From the NCBI GenBank assembly GCA_902494295.1, contig CABUSL010000087.1:1-9146 (forward strand): a stretch of DNA of 9,146 bases. The letters are read 5' to 3'. The notes under the pieces were generated by a model, which saw only the letters and a list, made by a program, of their open reading frames with translations, was not told where the DNA came from and did not search any database. Each line of letters begins with the position of its first letter. Position 1 is the first letter of the stretch. This document shows positions 1 through 7,130 of this stretch, one piece after another. Made by a program: the position numbers and the translations under genes. The DNA is from an uncultured Collinsella sp. (lineage in GTDB: Bacteria > Actinomycetota > Coriobacteriia > Coriobacteriales > Coriobacteriaceae).

Positions 1-1085
1 CACTCGCCAAAACAGCCGCGGTTGGAGCTAATGGAAAACTTGATCTCGGCAAAGGCCGGCACGCCGCCCGCCGCGTCGTAGTCGGGATGCCAGTCGCGTG
101 CGTAGGGGAGTTCGGCCACCTCGTCCATCTCATCGGTAGTGAGCGTCGCCGACGGCGGGTTTTGCACCACATAGACGCTGTTGGGGTAGGGCTCTACCAG
201 GCGATGCCCGGTGATGGGGTCCATATTCTGTTGCTGCACGTTAAAGCTGCGCGCGTAGTTGAGCTTGTCGGCGGTAAGGTCGTCCCAGCTGGGCAGCAGA
301 TCGTAGTCGTAGACCTCGTCGAGCGAGCCTGTGCGGTAGACGGTGCCGTTGATATAGGTGATCTGATCGACGGGCAGTCCCGCGTCGAGCGCGTCGGCGA
401 TCTCGACGATCGCGTGCTCGCCCATGCCGTAGATGAGGATGTCGGCGCCCGAGTCGAGCAGTACCGAGCGCTTGAGCTTGTCCTGCCAGTAGTCGTAGTG
501 GGCCAGGCGGCGCAGGCTCGCCTCGATGCCGCCGATGATGATGGGGGCGTCCTTGAACGTCTGGCGGATGAGGTTGCCGTAGACCGTGACAGCTCGGTTG
601 GGACGGTGCCCCTCCTCGCCACCGGGAGTGTAGGCGTCGGTGTGGCGGCGGTGCTTGGTCACCGAATAGTGGTTGACCATGGAGTCCATGTTGCCGGCAC
701 TGACGAGAAAGCCCAGGCGCGGCTCGCCGAGCACGGTGATGCTGGCGGGGTCGGTCCAATCGGGCTGGCAGATGATGCCCACCTTGTAGCCGTGTGCGTC
801 GAGTACGCGGCTGACGATGGCCATACCAAAGCTGGGATGGTCCACGTAGGCGTCGCCGCAGATGTAGACAAAGTCGCACTGGTCCCAGCCGCGCGCATCC
901 ATGTCGGCGCGGCTGACGGGGAGGAACTTATCGCGGCCCGGTCGCCAGGGGCGGGCGCGCGTCGCTTGGGAATGCTTGGTGCGGGCGACCGTGGCCTGCG
1001 CCTTACCGCCACGCTTTTGCTGCTGGCCCTGTTTGCCCTGTTGACTGCGCTGGTTGTTCTGAGCGTGCTGAGGCTTTTTTGCCAC
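1..1085 (-). CDS. ygiQ: YgiQ family radical SAM protein (5' part, truncated by window edge)
   Basis: The frame reads left to the window edge without a stop, so the C-terminal half is missing. 361 codons are visible. From about residue 53 the protein matches YgiQ: the stretch FLPVSRADMDARGWDQCD, then GDAYVDHPSFGMA, QPDW, GNMDSM, DAYTPGGEEGHRPNRA, GGIEASLRR-AHYDYW and finally SSNRGCFGE. C358 is the first cysteine of the expected CX3CX2C radical-SAM iron-sulfur motif, and the window ends three residues later. The start is GTG at 1085-1083 with GGGAGG four bases upstream. The first ~45 residues are a basic, Gln/Lys-rich, probably disordered tail that E. coli YgiQ lacks. YgiQ proteins are predicted cytosolic radical SAM enzymes; the reaction is not well established. 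The gene is divergent from the DUF1275 gene at 1338. Family assignment is firm and function is open. Confidence 0.93.
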   Translation of the reverse strand, partial: MAKKPQHAQNNQRSQQGKQGQQQKRGGKAQATVARTKHSQATRARPWRPGRDKFLPVSRADMDARGWDQCDFVYICGDAYVDHPSFGMAIVSRVLDAHGYKVGIICQPDWTDPASITVLGEPRLGFLVSAGNMDSMVNHYSVTKHRRHTDAYTPGGEEGHRPNRAVTVYGNLIRQTFKDAPIIIGGIEASLRRLAHYDYWQDKLKRSVLLDSGADILIYGMGEHAIVEIADALDAGLPVDQITYINGTVYRTGSLDEVYDYDLLPSWDDLTADKLNYARSFNVQQQNMDPITGHRLVEPYPNSVYVVQNPPSATLTTDEMDEVAELPYARDWHPDYDAAGGVPAFAEIKFSISSNRGCFGE

Positions 1086-1116
1086 GATCCCTCCCGGTGT
1101 CTGTATGCTGCACGTA

Positions 1117-1122
1117 ATTGTA
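1117..1122 (-). promoter_or_regulatory. Candidate -10 box of ygiQ
   Basis: On the minus strand this reads TACAAT (5 of 6 consensus bases), 31 bases before the ygiQ start codon. No good -35 hexamer is visible at 16-19 bp. That position falls inside the inverted repeat at 1124-1156, so the palindrome may overlap the promoter. Position and match are seen; activity is inferred. Confidence 0.4.
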
Positions 1123-1123
1123 A

Positions 1124-1156
1124 CCAGTCTTTTTGGGACGGGGCTAAAAAGACTGG
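1124..1156. repeat. Perfect 11-bp inverted repeat with GGGACGGGG loop
   Basis: The arms CCAGTCTTTTT (1124-1134) and AAAAAGACTGG (1146-1156) are perfect complements around an 11-nt loop, GGGACGGGGCT. The element lies between two divergent genes, so it is not a gene-end terminator for either. The loop core GGGACGGGG recurs at 7725-7733, inside a second inverted repeat with quite different arms. That suggests a dispersed palindrome family with a fixed core and variable arms. Confidence 0.8.
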
Positions 1157-1337
1157 GGGAGTACATGAGCTGGGGATCGGCGCGTCGATGCGGGGATCGT
1201 TTGTTTCCAGACTGTGTATCTGCGCGTTGGAGAACCCGTCTCGCGCGCACGCCATGTTGTCAATGGGTTACAGTATGAACGGCGGCTATGTTTCCGCCAA
1301 CGCACGAGAGAGTCGTCAACAAGGAGGATGCACGACG

Positions 1338-2054
1338 ATGCAGCGTGCCAAACAGATATCGGAGTCCATCGAGCTGGGCATTATCTTGGCGCTCGCCGGT
1401 GGCTTTATGGACGTCTATTCGTACATTGGGCGCGATCATGTTTTCGCCAACGCGCAGACAGGCAACATCCTGCTCGTGGGCGTGAGCATCTCGGAGGGCA
1501 ACTGGGCACTTGCGGGACGCTATTTCTTCCCCGTGGTGTCGTTTGCCGTGGGCATTATGCTTGCCGATCTGGTACACGAGCGGTTTGGCAGCGTGATTCA
1601 CTGGCGCCAAGTGACGGTGTTCTTTGAAGCCGTTATCTTGCTGGGCGTGAGCTTTATCCCCGGCGGCAATTTCAACCTGCTCGCCAACTGCCTCACCTCG
1701 TTTGCCTGCGGTATGCAAGTTGAGAGCTTCCGCAAGATCCACGGTCACGGCATCGCTACGACCATGTGCATCGGCAACTTGCGCAACGCGCTGCAAAACG
1801 TGGACGATTACATCATCACCCACAGGCGCGGCTTTTTGGAAAACGGCCTGCTGTACTTTGGCGTGATCTTTACCTTTGTGTTTGGCGCCGTGTTGGGCAA
1901 CTGGTGTATTGAGCGCATGGGCCTGCACGCCATCGTCGTGGCGAGCTTGCTGCTGTTTGTCGCGTTTGCCATCATGTTCATCGACCGCGAGCGCGACTTG
2001 CGCTTACGCTGGAAGGTTGCGGCCGAGGCTTGGAAAGAGGGCTGCCGAAAGTAA
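1338..2054 (+). CDS. DUF1275 (YoaK-like) integral membrane protein
   Basis: A 238-residue, strongly hydrophobic protein, about the usual length for DUF1275. Conserved family stretches are present: GGFMDVYSYIG (21-31) followed by HVFANAQTGN (34-43), and CGMQVESFR (124-132) followed by TTMCIGNLRN (141-150). I see about six hydrophobic segments, near residues 11-29, 40-50, 62-78, 91-107, 171-189 and 197-215, and a charged C-terminal tail. Members are cytoplasmic-membrane proteins of unknown activity. ATG 1338 is chosen because AAGGAGG (1321-1327) lies 10 bases upstream. The open frame extends far 5', but that part is the antisense of ygiQ. It appears monocistronic, with a hairpin starting six bases after its stop. 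Confidence 0.85.
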   Translation: MQRAKQISESIELGIILALAGGFMDVYSYIGRDHVFANAQTGNILLVGVSISEGNWALAGRYFFPVVSFAVGIMLADLVHERFGSVIHWRQVTVFFEAVILLGVSFIPGGNFNLLANCLTSFACGMQVESFRKIHGHGIATTMCIGNLRNALQNVDDYIITHRRGFLENGLLYFGVIFTFVFGAVLGNWCIERMGLHAIVVASLLLFVAFAIMFIDRERDLRLRWKVAAEAWKEGCRK

Positions 2055-2059
2055 CCGAA

Positions 2060-2096
2060 TGCGGCAAAGGGGCTGTCCCTTTGCCGCAATATTTTT
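2060..2096 (+). terminator. Probable intrinsic terminator after the DUF1275 gene
   Basis: A perfect 12-bp stem, TGCGGCAAAGGG (2060-2071) and CCCTTTGCCGCA (2077-2088), closes a five-base loop. It is followed by AATATTTTT. Position right after the stop and the T-rich tail fit Rho-independent termination. The GGGGCTGTCCC centre also resembles the other G-rich palindromes in this window, so it may be such an element used as a terminator. Confidence 0.65.
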
Positions 2097-2103
2097 CATC
2101 ATC

Positions 2104-2164
2104 TGTTGAAACGCTTTAACACTTTTGATGTTCTCACGCGTTTTTGTTTCAAAAGCGTTAGGAT
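2104..2164 (+). promoter_or_regulatory. fucO upstream region with LacI-type operator candidate
   Basis: TGTTGAAACGCTTTAACA (2104-2121) is an 18-bp imperfect palindrome centred on CG, with 7 of 9 base pairs symmetric. That is the usual form of LacI-family and catabolite-control operators. A second dyad, TTTTG-TTT-CAAAA, lies at 2142-2154, and AACGCTTT recurs inverted at 2152-2159. A TAGGAT hexamer (2159-2164), a common actinobacterial -10 form, lies 54 bases before the fucO start, but no convincing -35 is seen. Sequence symmetry is seen; regulator and use are inferred. Confidence 0.4.
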
Positions 2165-2218
2165 GGGACTCATAGCGTGGGGCGTAATGGATGCCCCGCA
2201 CACGATGGGAGGCTATCA

Positions 2219-3385
2219 ATGGCTAATCGTTTCGTTCTCAATACCATCTCTTATCATGGTTCCGGCGCCATCAAGGAGATCCCCGGCGAGCTCCAGCGTC
2301 GCGGCTACAAGAAGATCTTCGTCTGCTCCGACCCCGATTTGGTTAAGTTTGGCGTTACCGCTAAGGTGACCGACGAGCTCGACGCCGCCGGCATCGCTTG
2401 GAGCCTCTACTCCGAGATTAAGCCCAACCCCACTATCCAGAACGTCAAGGACGGCGTCGAGGCCTTCAAGGCCGCCGAGGCTGACGCTATCGTGACCATC
2501 GGTGGTGGCTCCTCCATGGACACCGCCAAGGCCATCGGCATCATCATCAACAACCCCGAGTTCGCCGATGTCCGCAGCCTCGAGGGCGTTGCTCCCACCA
2601 AGAACCATGCCGTGTTCACCATCGCCGTGCCGACGACCGCCGGTACCGCTGCCGAGGTGACCATCAACTACGTCATCACAGACCCCGAGAAGGTCCGCAA
2701 GTTCGTGTGCGTCGACACCAACGACGCCCCCGAGGTCGCCGTCGTCGACCCCGATATGATGGCTTCCATGCCCGCCGGCCTGACCGCTTCCACCGGCATG
2801 GACGCTCTGACCCACGCCATCGAGGGCTATACCACCAAGGGCGCTTGGGAGCTCTCCGACATGTTCCACTTTGAGGCTATTAAGCTGATCAGCGAGAACC
2901 TGCGCGACTCCGTCGCCGAGGCCAAGTCCGGTCAGCCCGGCTCCGGCCGCGAGGGCATGGCCCTTGGCCAGTATGTCGCCGGCATGGGCTTCTCCAACGT
3001 TGGCCTGGGCATCGACCACGCCATGGCTCACACCCTGTCCGCTCACTACGACACCCCGCACGGCGTCGCTTGCGCCATGCTGCTGCCGATCGCCATGGAG
3101 TTCAACAAGCCGGTTTGCGCTGAGCGCCTGGCCAAGGTTGCCGTCGCCATGGGCGTTGACACCACGGGCATGAGCACCGCCGAGGCCGCCGATGCCGCCA
3201 TCGCCGCCGTCAAGCAGCTTTCCGCCGACGTGAACATCCCGCACGTCTGTGAGGCCATGAAGGCTGACGAGATCGAGGTCCTGGCCAAGGACGCCATGGC
3301 CGACGCCTGCTTCCCGGGTAACCCGCGCGAGGCAACGCTCGACGACGTCATCGAGCTCTTCAAGAAGATCTGCCCGGCTGCCTAA
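2219..3385 (+). CDS. fucO: Lactaldehyde reductase / 1,2-propanediol oxidoreductase (group III iron-type alcohol dehydrogenase)
   Basis: A 388-residue protein close to E. coli FucO (about 383) along its length. It converts L-lactaldehyde and NADH to (S)-1,2-propanediol, the reductive end of fucose and rhamnose fermentation, in the cytosol. Diagnostic runs shared with FucO are NNPEFADVRSLEG (111-123), PTTAGTAAEVTINYVITD (138-155), EMALGQYVAGMGFSNVGLG-like (246-264) and GNPREATL near the end. The nucleotide-binding GGGS is at 95-98, and the metal ligands are D195, H199, H267 and H281. ATG 2219 has GGGAGG six bases upstream. Codons are heavily biased to GCC/GTC/ACC/AAG, more than in neighbouring genes, which suggests high expression. 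No fucose or rhamnose genes are nearby, and it looks monocistronic. Other short-chain aldehydes are possible substrates. Confidence 0.93.
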   Translation: MANRFVLNTISYHGSGAIKEIPGELQRRGYKKIFVCSDPDLVKFGVTAKVTDELDAAGIAWSLYSEIKPNPTIQNVKDGVEAFKAAEADAIVTIGGGSSMDTAKAIGIIINNPEFADVRSLEGVAPTKNHAVFTIAVPTTAGTAAEVTINYVITDPEKVRKFVCVDTNDAPEVAVVDPDMMASMPAGLTASTGMDALTHAIEGYTTKGAWELSDMFHFEAIKLISENLRDSVAEAKSGQPGSGREGMALGQYVAGMGFSNVGLGIDHAMAHTLSAHYDTPHGVACAMLLPIAMEFNKPVCAERLAKVAVAMGVDTTGMSTAEAADAAIAAVKQLSADVNIPHVCEAMKADEIEVLAKDAMADACFPGNPREATLDDVIELFKKICPAA

Positions 3386-3392
3386 CTTGGTT

Positions 3393-3521
3393 CGGCGGGC
3401 CCCTGCCCGTTAGCCCCAGAATCGTCCTCGGACATGTCGGAGGCCCCGTTGCGCACTACGTGCGGCGGGGCCTCCTTCTGTCCTGCGGAAAGATTCTGGG
3501 GCTAACGGGCAGGGGCCGCCG
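3393..3521. repeat. Long near-continuous palindrome containing a terminator-like core
   Basis: The outer arms 3393-3423 and 3492-3521 pair over 30 bp with one bulged G (3397). Inside are further matches: TCC 3425-3427 with GGA 3487-3489, and GGACA 3430-3434 with TGTCC 3479-3483. The core has GGAGGCCCCG (3439-3448) with CGGGGCCTCC (3466-3475), then CGCAC (3452-3456) with GTGCG (3460-3464) around a TAC loop. The whole ~129 nt can fold as one long hairpin starting eight bases after the fucO stop. The inner stem could terminate fucO transcription, though only TTCT follows it. The outer arms are more than a terminator needs. Confidence 0.85.
3439..3479 (+). terminator. Possible fucO terminator (core of the long palindrome)
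   Basis: A 10-bp G+C stem, GGAGGCCCCG / CGGGGCCTCC, has an inner 5-bp stem and a triloop and is followed by TTCT. It is the only terminator-like signal between fucO and the next gene. The T-tract is poor, so efficiency is uncertain. Confidence 0.5.
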
Positions 3522-3639
3522 GCTCGTTATCGTGACGGGCGCTGCTCTGAGAAGCTCGATGGGTTGTCTCGCTAGGTAAATAATTGTGCGTGGTGGTATT
3601 GTTGCTGTGGGTTTAATTCGATATGAAAGGGTGACTTTG

Positions 3640-4668
3640 GTGTCCAAGATGGATTCTATGCTCTCCTATATTACTGACCAGCTGAAGGCGCTTACCTCGA
3701 TTGCTTCGCCTACCGGCTATACCCGTGCGGCGACTGATTATCTAATGGAAACATTGCGCGATATGGGGTTTGGGCCTGAGCGTTCTAATAAGGGCAACGT
3801 GCTCGTTGAGCTTGGTGGTGAGGGTGAGCCGCTCGTGTTGGCGAGCCATGTCGATACCCTGGGCGCTATGGTGCGCTCTATCAAGGACAATGGTCGTCTG
3901 CGCCCCACGACGATCGGCGGGCATCAGTGGTCTACGGCCGATGGCGAGAACTGCACCGTCTACACGCGCGACGGCAATGTGTACACGGGTGTGGTCCTCA
4001 ATACCGAGCCTTCGGCGCACGTGGCCGACGAGCCGGTCAAGACTATCGAGAAGAACATGGAGATCCTGCTCGACGAGAACGTCGACAGCAAGGACGATGT
4101 GCTCGAGCTGGGTATTCAGACTGGCGACATCATCGCTATGGACCCTCGCACGACGGTGACGGAGAGTGGCTACATTAAGAGCCGCTTCCTGGACGACAAG
4201 CTTTCGGCCGCCATTTTGCTGGGCTTGGCGCGTGCCGTCGCCGCTGGCGAGGTGACGCTTTCGCGTAAGGTTTCGCTGCTCTTTACCGTGTACGAGGAGG
4301 TCGGCCATGGCGGTGCCTTTGTGCCGGCCGACACGCGCGAGATGATCAGCGTGGACATGGGCTGCGTGGGCGACGACCTGGGCTGCACCGAGCGCATGGT
4401 GTCGATTTGCGCCAAGGATTCGGGCGGCCCCTACAACTACGATCTGGTGACCACGCTGTCCAATATCGCGCGCGAGCTTGAGCTCGATTACGCCATCGAC
4501 GTGTACCCGCATTACGGCTCGGACGTTGAGGCCACGCTCTCGGCCGGCTACGACATTCGCCATGGTCTGATCGGCCCCGGCGTGTACGCGAGCCACAACT
4601 ACGAGCGCAGCCACATCGACGGCGTGCGCAACACCTTCGAGCTCGTCCGCGCCTACGTACAGCGCTAG
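3640..4668 (+). CDS. M42 family metallopeptidase (aminopeptidase-like)
   Basis: A 342-residue protein with the usual length and motif order of M42 (glutamyl aminopeptidase/TET-type) di-metal peptidases. ASHVDTLGAMV carries H70 and D72; SRFLDDKLSAA carries the D185-D186 pair; YEEVGHGG carries E219 (general base) and E220 (metal); SVDMG carries D239; YASHNYERSH (316-325) supplies the last histidine ligand, probably H319. These enzymes remove N-terminal residues from peptides in the cytosol, often as large oligomers; specificity cannot be read here. I choose GTG 3640 because AAAGGGTGA lies at 3626-3634, just before it. ATG 3649 is 18 bases from that site, and an earlier in-frame GTG at 3586 has no such site. 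The first ~50 codons are richer in A/T than the rest. No operon partner is visible. Confidence 0.88.
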   Translation: MSKMDSMLSYITDQLKALTSIASPTGYTRAATDYLMETLRDMGFGPERSNKGNVLVELGGEGEPLVLASHVDTLGAMVRSIKDNGRLRPTTIGGHQWSTADGENCTVYTRDGNVYTGVVLNTEPSAHVADEPVKTIEKNMEILLDENVDSKDDVLELGIQTGDIIAMDPRTTVTESGYIKSRFLDDKLSAAILLGLARAVAAGEVTLSRKVSLLFTVYEEVGHGGAFVPADTREMISVDMGCVGDDLGCTERMVSICAKDSGGPYNYDLVTTLSNIARELELDYAIDVYPHYGSDVEATLSAGYDIRHGLIGPGVYASHNYERSHIDGVRNTFELVRAYVQR

Positions 4669-4676
4669 CGATGCAG

Positions 4677-4712
4677 CGGCCTCGGCTGATACGGCAGTAC
4701 CGACCGAGGCCG
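4677..4712 (+). terminator. Stem-loop after the M42 peptidase gene, weak terminator
   Basis: CGGCCTCGG (4677-4685) and CCGAGGCCG (4704-4712) form a 9-bp stem starting nine bases after the stop. The loop contains a smaller CGG-CCG match. TCCTCTCT follows rather than a T-run, so it may be a pause or mRNA 3'-end structure rather than a strong terminator. Confidence 0.45.
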
Positions 4713-4723
4713 TCCTCTCTAAG

Positions 4724-4786
4724 TTGCGGTGAAATAGGGACTGTTTGGCGGTTTTAAACGCTTAAACAGTCCCTATTTCACCGCAA
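4724..4786. repeat. Perfect 23-bp inverted repeat between convergent genes
   Basis: Bases 4724-4746 and 4764-4786 are exact reverse complements over 23 bp, around a 17-nt loop. The arms include TGAAATAGGGACTGTTT. The element lies between the converging 3' ends of the M42 gene and mnmA, 18 bases past the mnmA stop. Neither strand has a T-tract after the stem, so it is not a classic terminator, though it would make a very stable mRNA 3' hairpin in both directions. The loop and inner arm hold TTTAAACGCTTAAACA (4753-4768), which matches 14 of 16 bases of the fucO operator candidate. Confidence 0.9.
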
Positions 4787-4804
4787 TTTATGAAGGGGAT
4801 GGGG

Positions 4805-5905
4805 CTACTTAAGTGCGCCGGTCACGGTGCCGCCGCCCAGGACGACGTCGCCGCGGTAGACCACAACGGCCTGTCCGGGGGCGATGGCTCGTTGTGGCTC
4901 GTCAAAAGTTAGCAGCATTTGCCCGTCTTCGTCACGCGTAAGGGTCGCTGCCTGGTCTTTCTGACGGTAGCGGTACTTGGCGCCTACGCGAATGCCGCCG
5001 GCATCGAGCTCGGCCTCCATGCGTGCGTCCGGCGCGCTCCAGATCCAGTCGTCGGCCGTGAGTGCTGTGGCCGTTAGGTCCTCGGCCTCGCCCAGATGCA
5101 CGGTGTTGTTGGCGGCATCGACGCCCGTCACATACACGGGATGCGCCATCGCGACGCCCAAGCCCTTGCGCTGGCCGATGGTATAGCGCAACGCGCCGTT
5201 ATGGCGTCCGACCACGCTGCCGTCGCGCCACACAATGTCGCCCGGTGCAGCGGGATGTCCGCAGCGGCGCTCGATATAGCCCGCGTAGTCACCGTCTGGA
5301 ATAAAGCAGATGTCCTCGCTTTCGGCCTTCTTGGCGTTGATGAAGTCCTGCTCGGCGGCAATGCGGCGCACGTCGCGCTCCTTGTTCAGGCCTGCCAGCG
5401 GAAAGATTGTGCGTGCCAGGCGCTCTTGCGTGAGCGAATACAAAAAGTAACTCTGGTCCTTTTTGGGGTCCTCGCCGCGATGCAGCTGCCAGGTGCCGTC
5501 GGGCGCCTGGCTCGTTTTGGCGTAATGTCCCGTTGCGATGTAGTCGCAGCCCATGTCCAGCGCCGCATCGAGCAACGCGCCAAACTTAATGTGGCGGTTG
5601 CAGATGATGCACGGGTTGGGCGTCAGCCCCTCCTGGTAGGCGTTCACAAAACGCTCGATAACACTGTGGTCGAAGGTCTGCTGCAGGTCGAGCACATGGT
5701 GGGGTATCCCCAGGCGCTCGGCGACGGCCTTTGCATCGGCGATGTCGCGGTCGACCTTACTCGTGCCCGTGGCGGGGTCGGGCGCGGGGCAGGTGAGGCG
5801 CATGGTGGCGCCGACGCATTCGTAGCCCTGGCTTTTGAGCAGGTACGCGGTCACGCTAGAATCGACGCCGCCGCTCATGGCGACGAGCACGCGCTTGTTG
5901 TGCAT
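4805..5905 (-). CDS. mnmA: tRNA-specific 2-thiouridylase MnmA
   Basis: A 366-residue protein, normal length for MnmA, the cytosolic ATP-dependent enzyme that thiolates U34 of tRNA-Lys, -Glu and -Gln with sulfur relayed from a cysteine desulfurase. The N-terminal PP-loop is SGGVDSS (11-17). C102 in NPCIICN-RHIKFG is the expected nucleophile, followed by DYIATGHYAK (121-130), DQSYFLY (150-156), and C200 in SEDICFIPDGDY as the persulfide cysteine. RYTIGQRKGLG and VYVTGVD lie in the central domain, and a beta-barrel C-terminal domain completes it. ATG 5905 has AAGGAG nine bases upstream. cysK lies upstream on the same strand, but a strong terminator separates them, so mnmA probably has its own promoter. 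Its 3' end faces the M42 gene. Confidence 0.97.
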   Translation of the reverse strand: MHNKRVLVAMSGGVDSSVTAYLLKSQGYECVGATMRLTCPAPDPATGTSKVDRDIADAKAVAERLGIPHHVLDLQQTFDHSVIERFVNAYQEGLTPNPCIICNRHIKFGALLDAALDMGCDYIATGHYAKTSQAPDGTWQLHRGEDPKKDQSYFLYSLTQERLARTIFPLAGLNKERDVRRIAAEQDFINAKKAESEDICFIPDGDYAGYIERRCGHPAAPGDIVWRDGSVVGRHNGALRYTIGQRKGLGVAMAHPVYVTGVDAANNTVHLGEAEDLTATALTADDWIWSAPDARMEAELDAGGIRVGAKYRYRQKDQAATLTRDEDGQMLLTFDEPQRAIAPGQAVVVYRGDVVLGGGTVTGALK

Positions 5906-5934
5906 GGGGAGGTTCTCCTTGGTGGCATGTGGCC

Positions 5935-5973
5935 AAAAAAGAAAAGCGGCGCGGGAGGCTGGTTCCGCGCCGC
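5935..5973 (-). terminator. Strong intrinsic terminator between cysK and mnmA
   Basis: On the minus strand GCGGCGCGG pairs perfectly with CCGCGCCGC (plus 5965-5973 and 5946-5954) around a 10-nt loop. It is followed by TTTTCTTTTTT. This is a textbook Rho-independent terminator for leftward transcription. It ends only 29 bases before the mnmA start codon, just short of its ribosome-binding site, so it either ends cysK transcripts or attenuates mnmA. Confidence 0.88.
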
Positions 5974-5977
5974 AGAC

Positions 5978-5983
5978 ATTGTA
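5978..5983 (-). promoter_or_regulatory. Candidate extended -10 promoter of mnmA
   Basis: The minus strand reads TTGCTACAAT: a TACAAT hexamer preceded by TGC, the extended -10 form. No good -35 is seen at normal spacing. Transcription would start near 5970-5972, at the very beginning of the terminator hairpin, giving an mnmA mRNA that opens with that stem. The hexamer is clear; activity is inferred. Confidence 0.5.
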
Positions 5984-6043
5984 GCAAGTTCGGACGTCTC
6001 GTGGGACACCCTAACGAGATGGGCTCAGGCAGCCAGAAGAGAG

Positions 6044-6070
6044 GATAGGCCGGCATGCCATGGGCCTATC
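6044..6070 (-). terminator. Stem-loop after cysK, no T-tract
   Basis: GATAGGCC and GGCCTATC (8 bp) flank an 11-nt loop containing the self-complementary GGCATGCC, 17 bases past the cysK stop. The following minus-strand bases are CTCTCTTCTG, which is weak for termination. It may protect the cysK 3' end, with the stronger terminator further downstream. Confidence 0.4.
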
Positions 6071-6086
6071 GACAAGTGACGGGCCC

Positions 6087-7025
<939 letters not shown>

Positions 7026-7083
7026 GGTGAACCTCCAAAGTGTTCAAGTTGCTGGTTGCCGTGTGGTTTCACGGTGCGTGTAG

Positions 7084-7123
7084 CAGCTAAACCCATAAAC
7101 CTTATAGGTTGTTCGTTTAGCTG
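7084..7123. promoter_or_regulatory. Nested dyad overlapping the cysK promoter
   Basis: CAGCTAAAC (7084-7092) and GTTTAGCTG (7115-7123) are a perfect 9-bp inverted repeat. Almost concentric inside it is AACC-TTATA-GGTT (7098-7110). The inner dyad contains the candidate cysK -10 box. This is the layout expected of a repressor site, or of two sites for a dimeric regulator such as the adjacent Rrf2 protein. Symmetry is seen; binding is inferred. Confidence 0.55.
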
Positions 7124-7130
7124 TTGGGAA
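7101..7130 (-). promoter_or_regulatory. Candidate cysK promoter
   Basis: On the minus strand TTCCCA (7130-7125; 4 of 6 -35 bases) is 18 bp from TATAAG (7106-7101; 5 of 6 -10 bases). Start of transcription would be near 7094, giving a ~69-nt leader that includes a small CCGTG/CACGG hairpin (7059-7074). Confidence 0.5.

Noticed and set aside
87..1337. Long plus-strand open frame running into the DUF1275 gene, which would make a ~655-residue protein
   Set aside because: Bases up to 1085 are the antisense of a well-conserved YgiQ gene, and the translated sequence has no family features. A good ribosome-binding site marks the true start at 1338.
2216..3244. Long minus-strand open frame (~342 codons) opposite fucO
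   Set aside because: It is the Gly/Val/Asp-rich mirror of a codon-biased high-GC gene and has no recognisable domain or start signal.
3622..3627. TATGAA as a -10 box of the M42 gene with TTGTTG 17 bp upstream
   Set aside because: Transcription would start at about the ribosome-binding site, leaving no room for the AAAGGGTGA signal that supports GTG 3640.
5590..5620. Extra cysteine (C99) next to the MnmA nucleophile C102
   Set aside because: NPC-x-x-CN forms are, to my knowledge, common in actinobacterial and related MnmA proteins, so this is ordinary variation.
5096..6079. Plus-strand open frame opposite mnmA
   Set aside because: Antisense shadow of a full-length mnmA; it also runs through the cysK-mnmA terminator.
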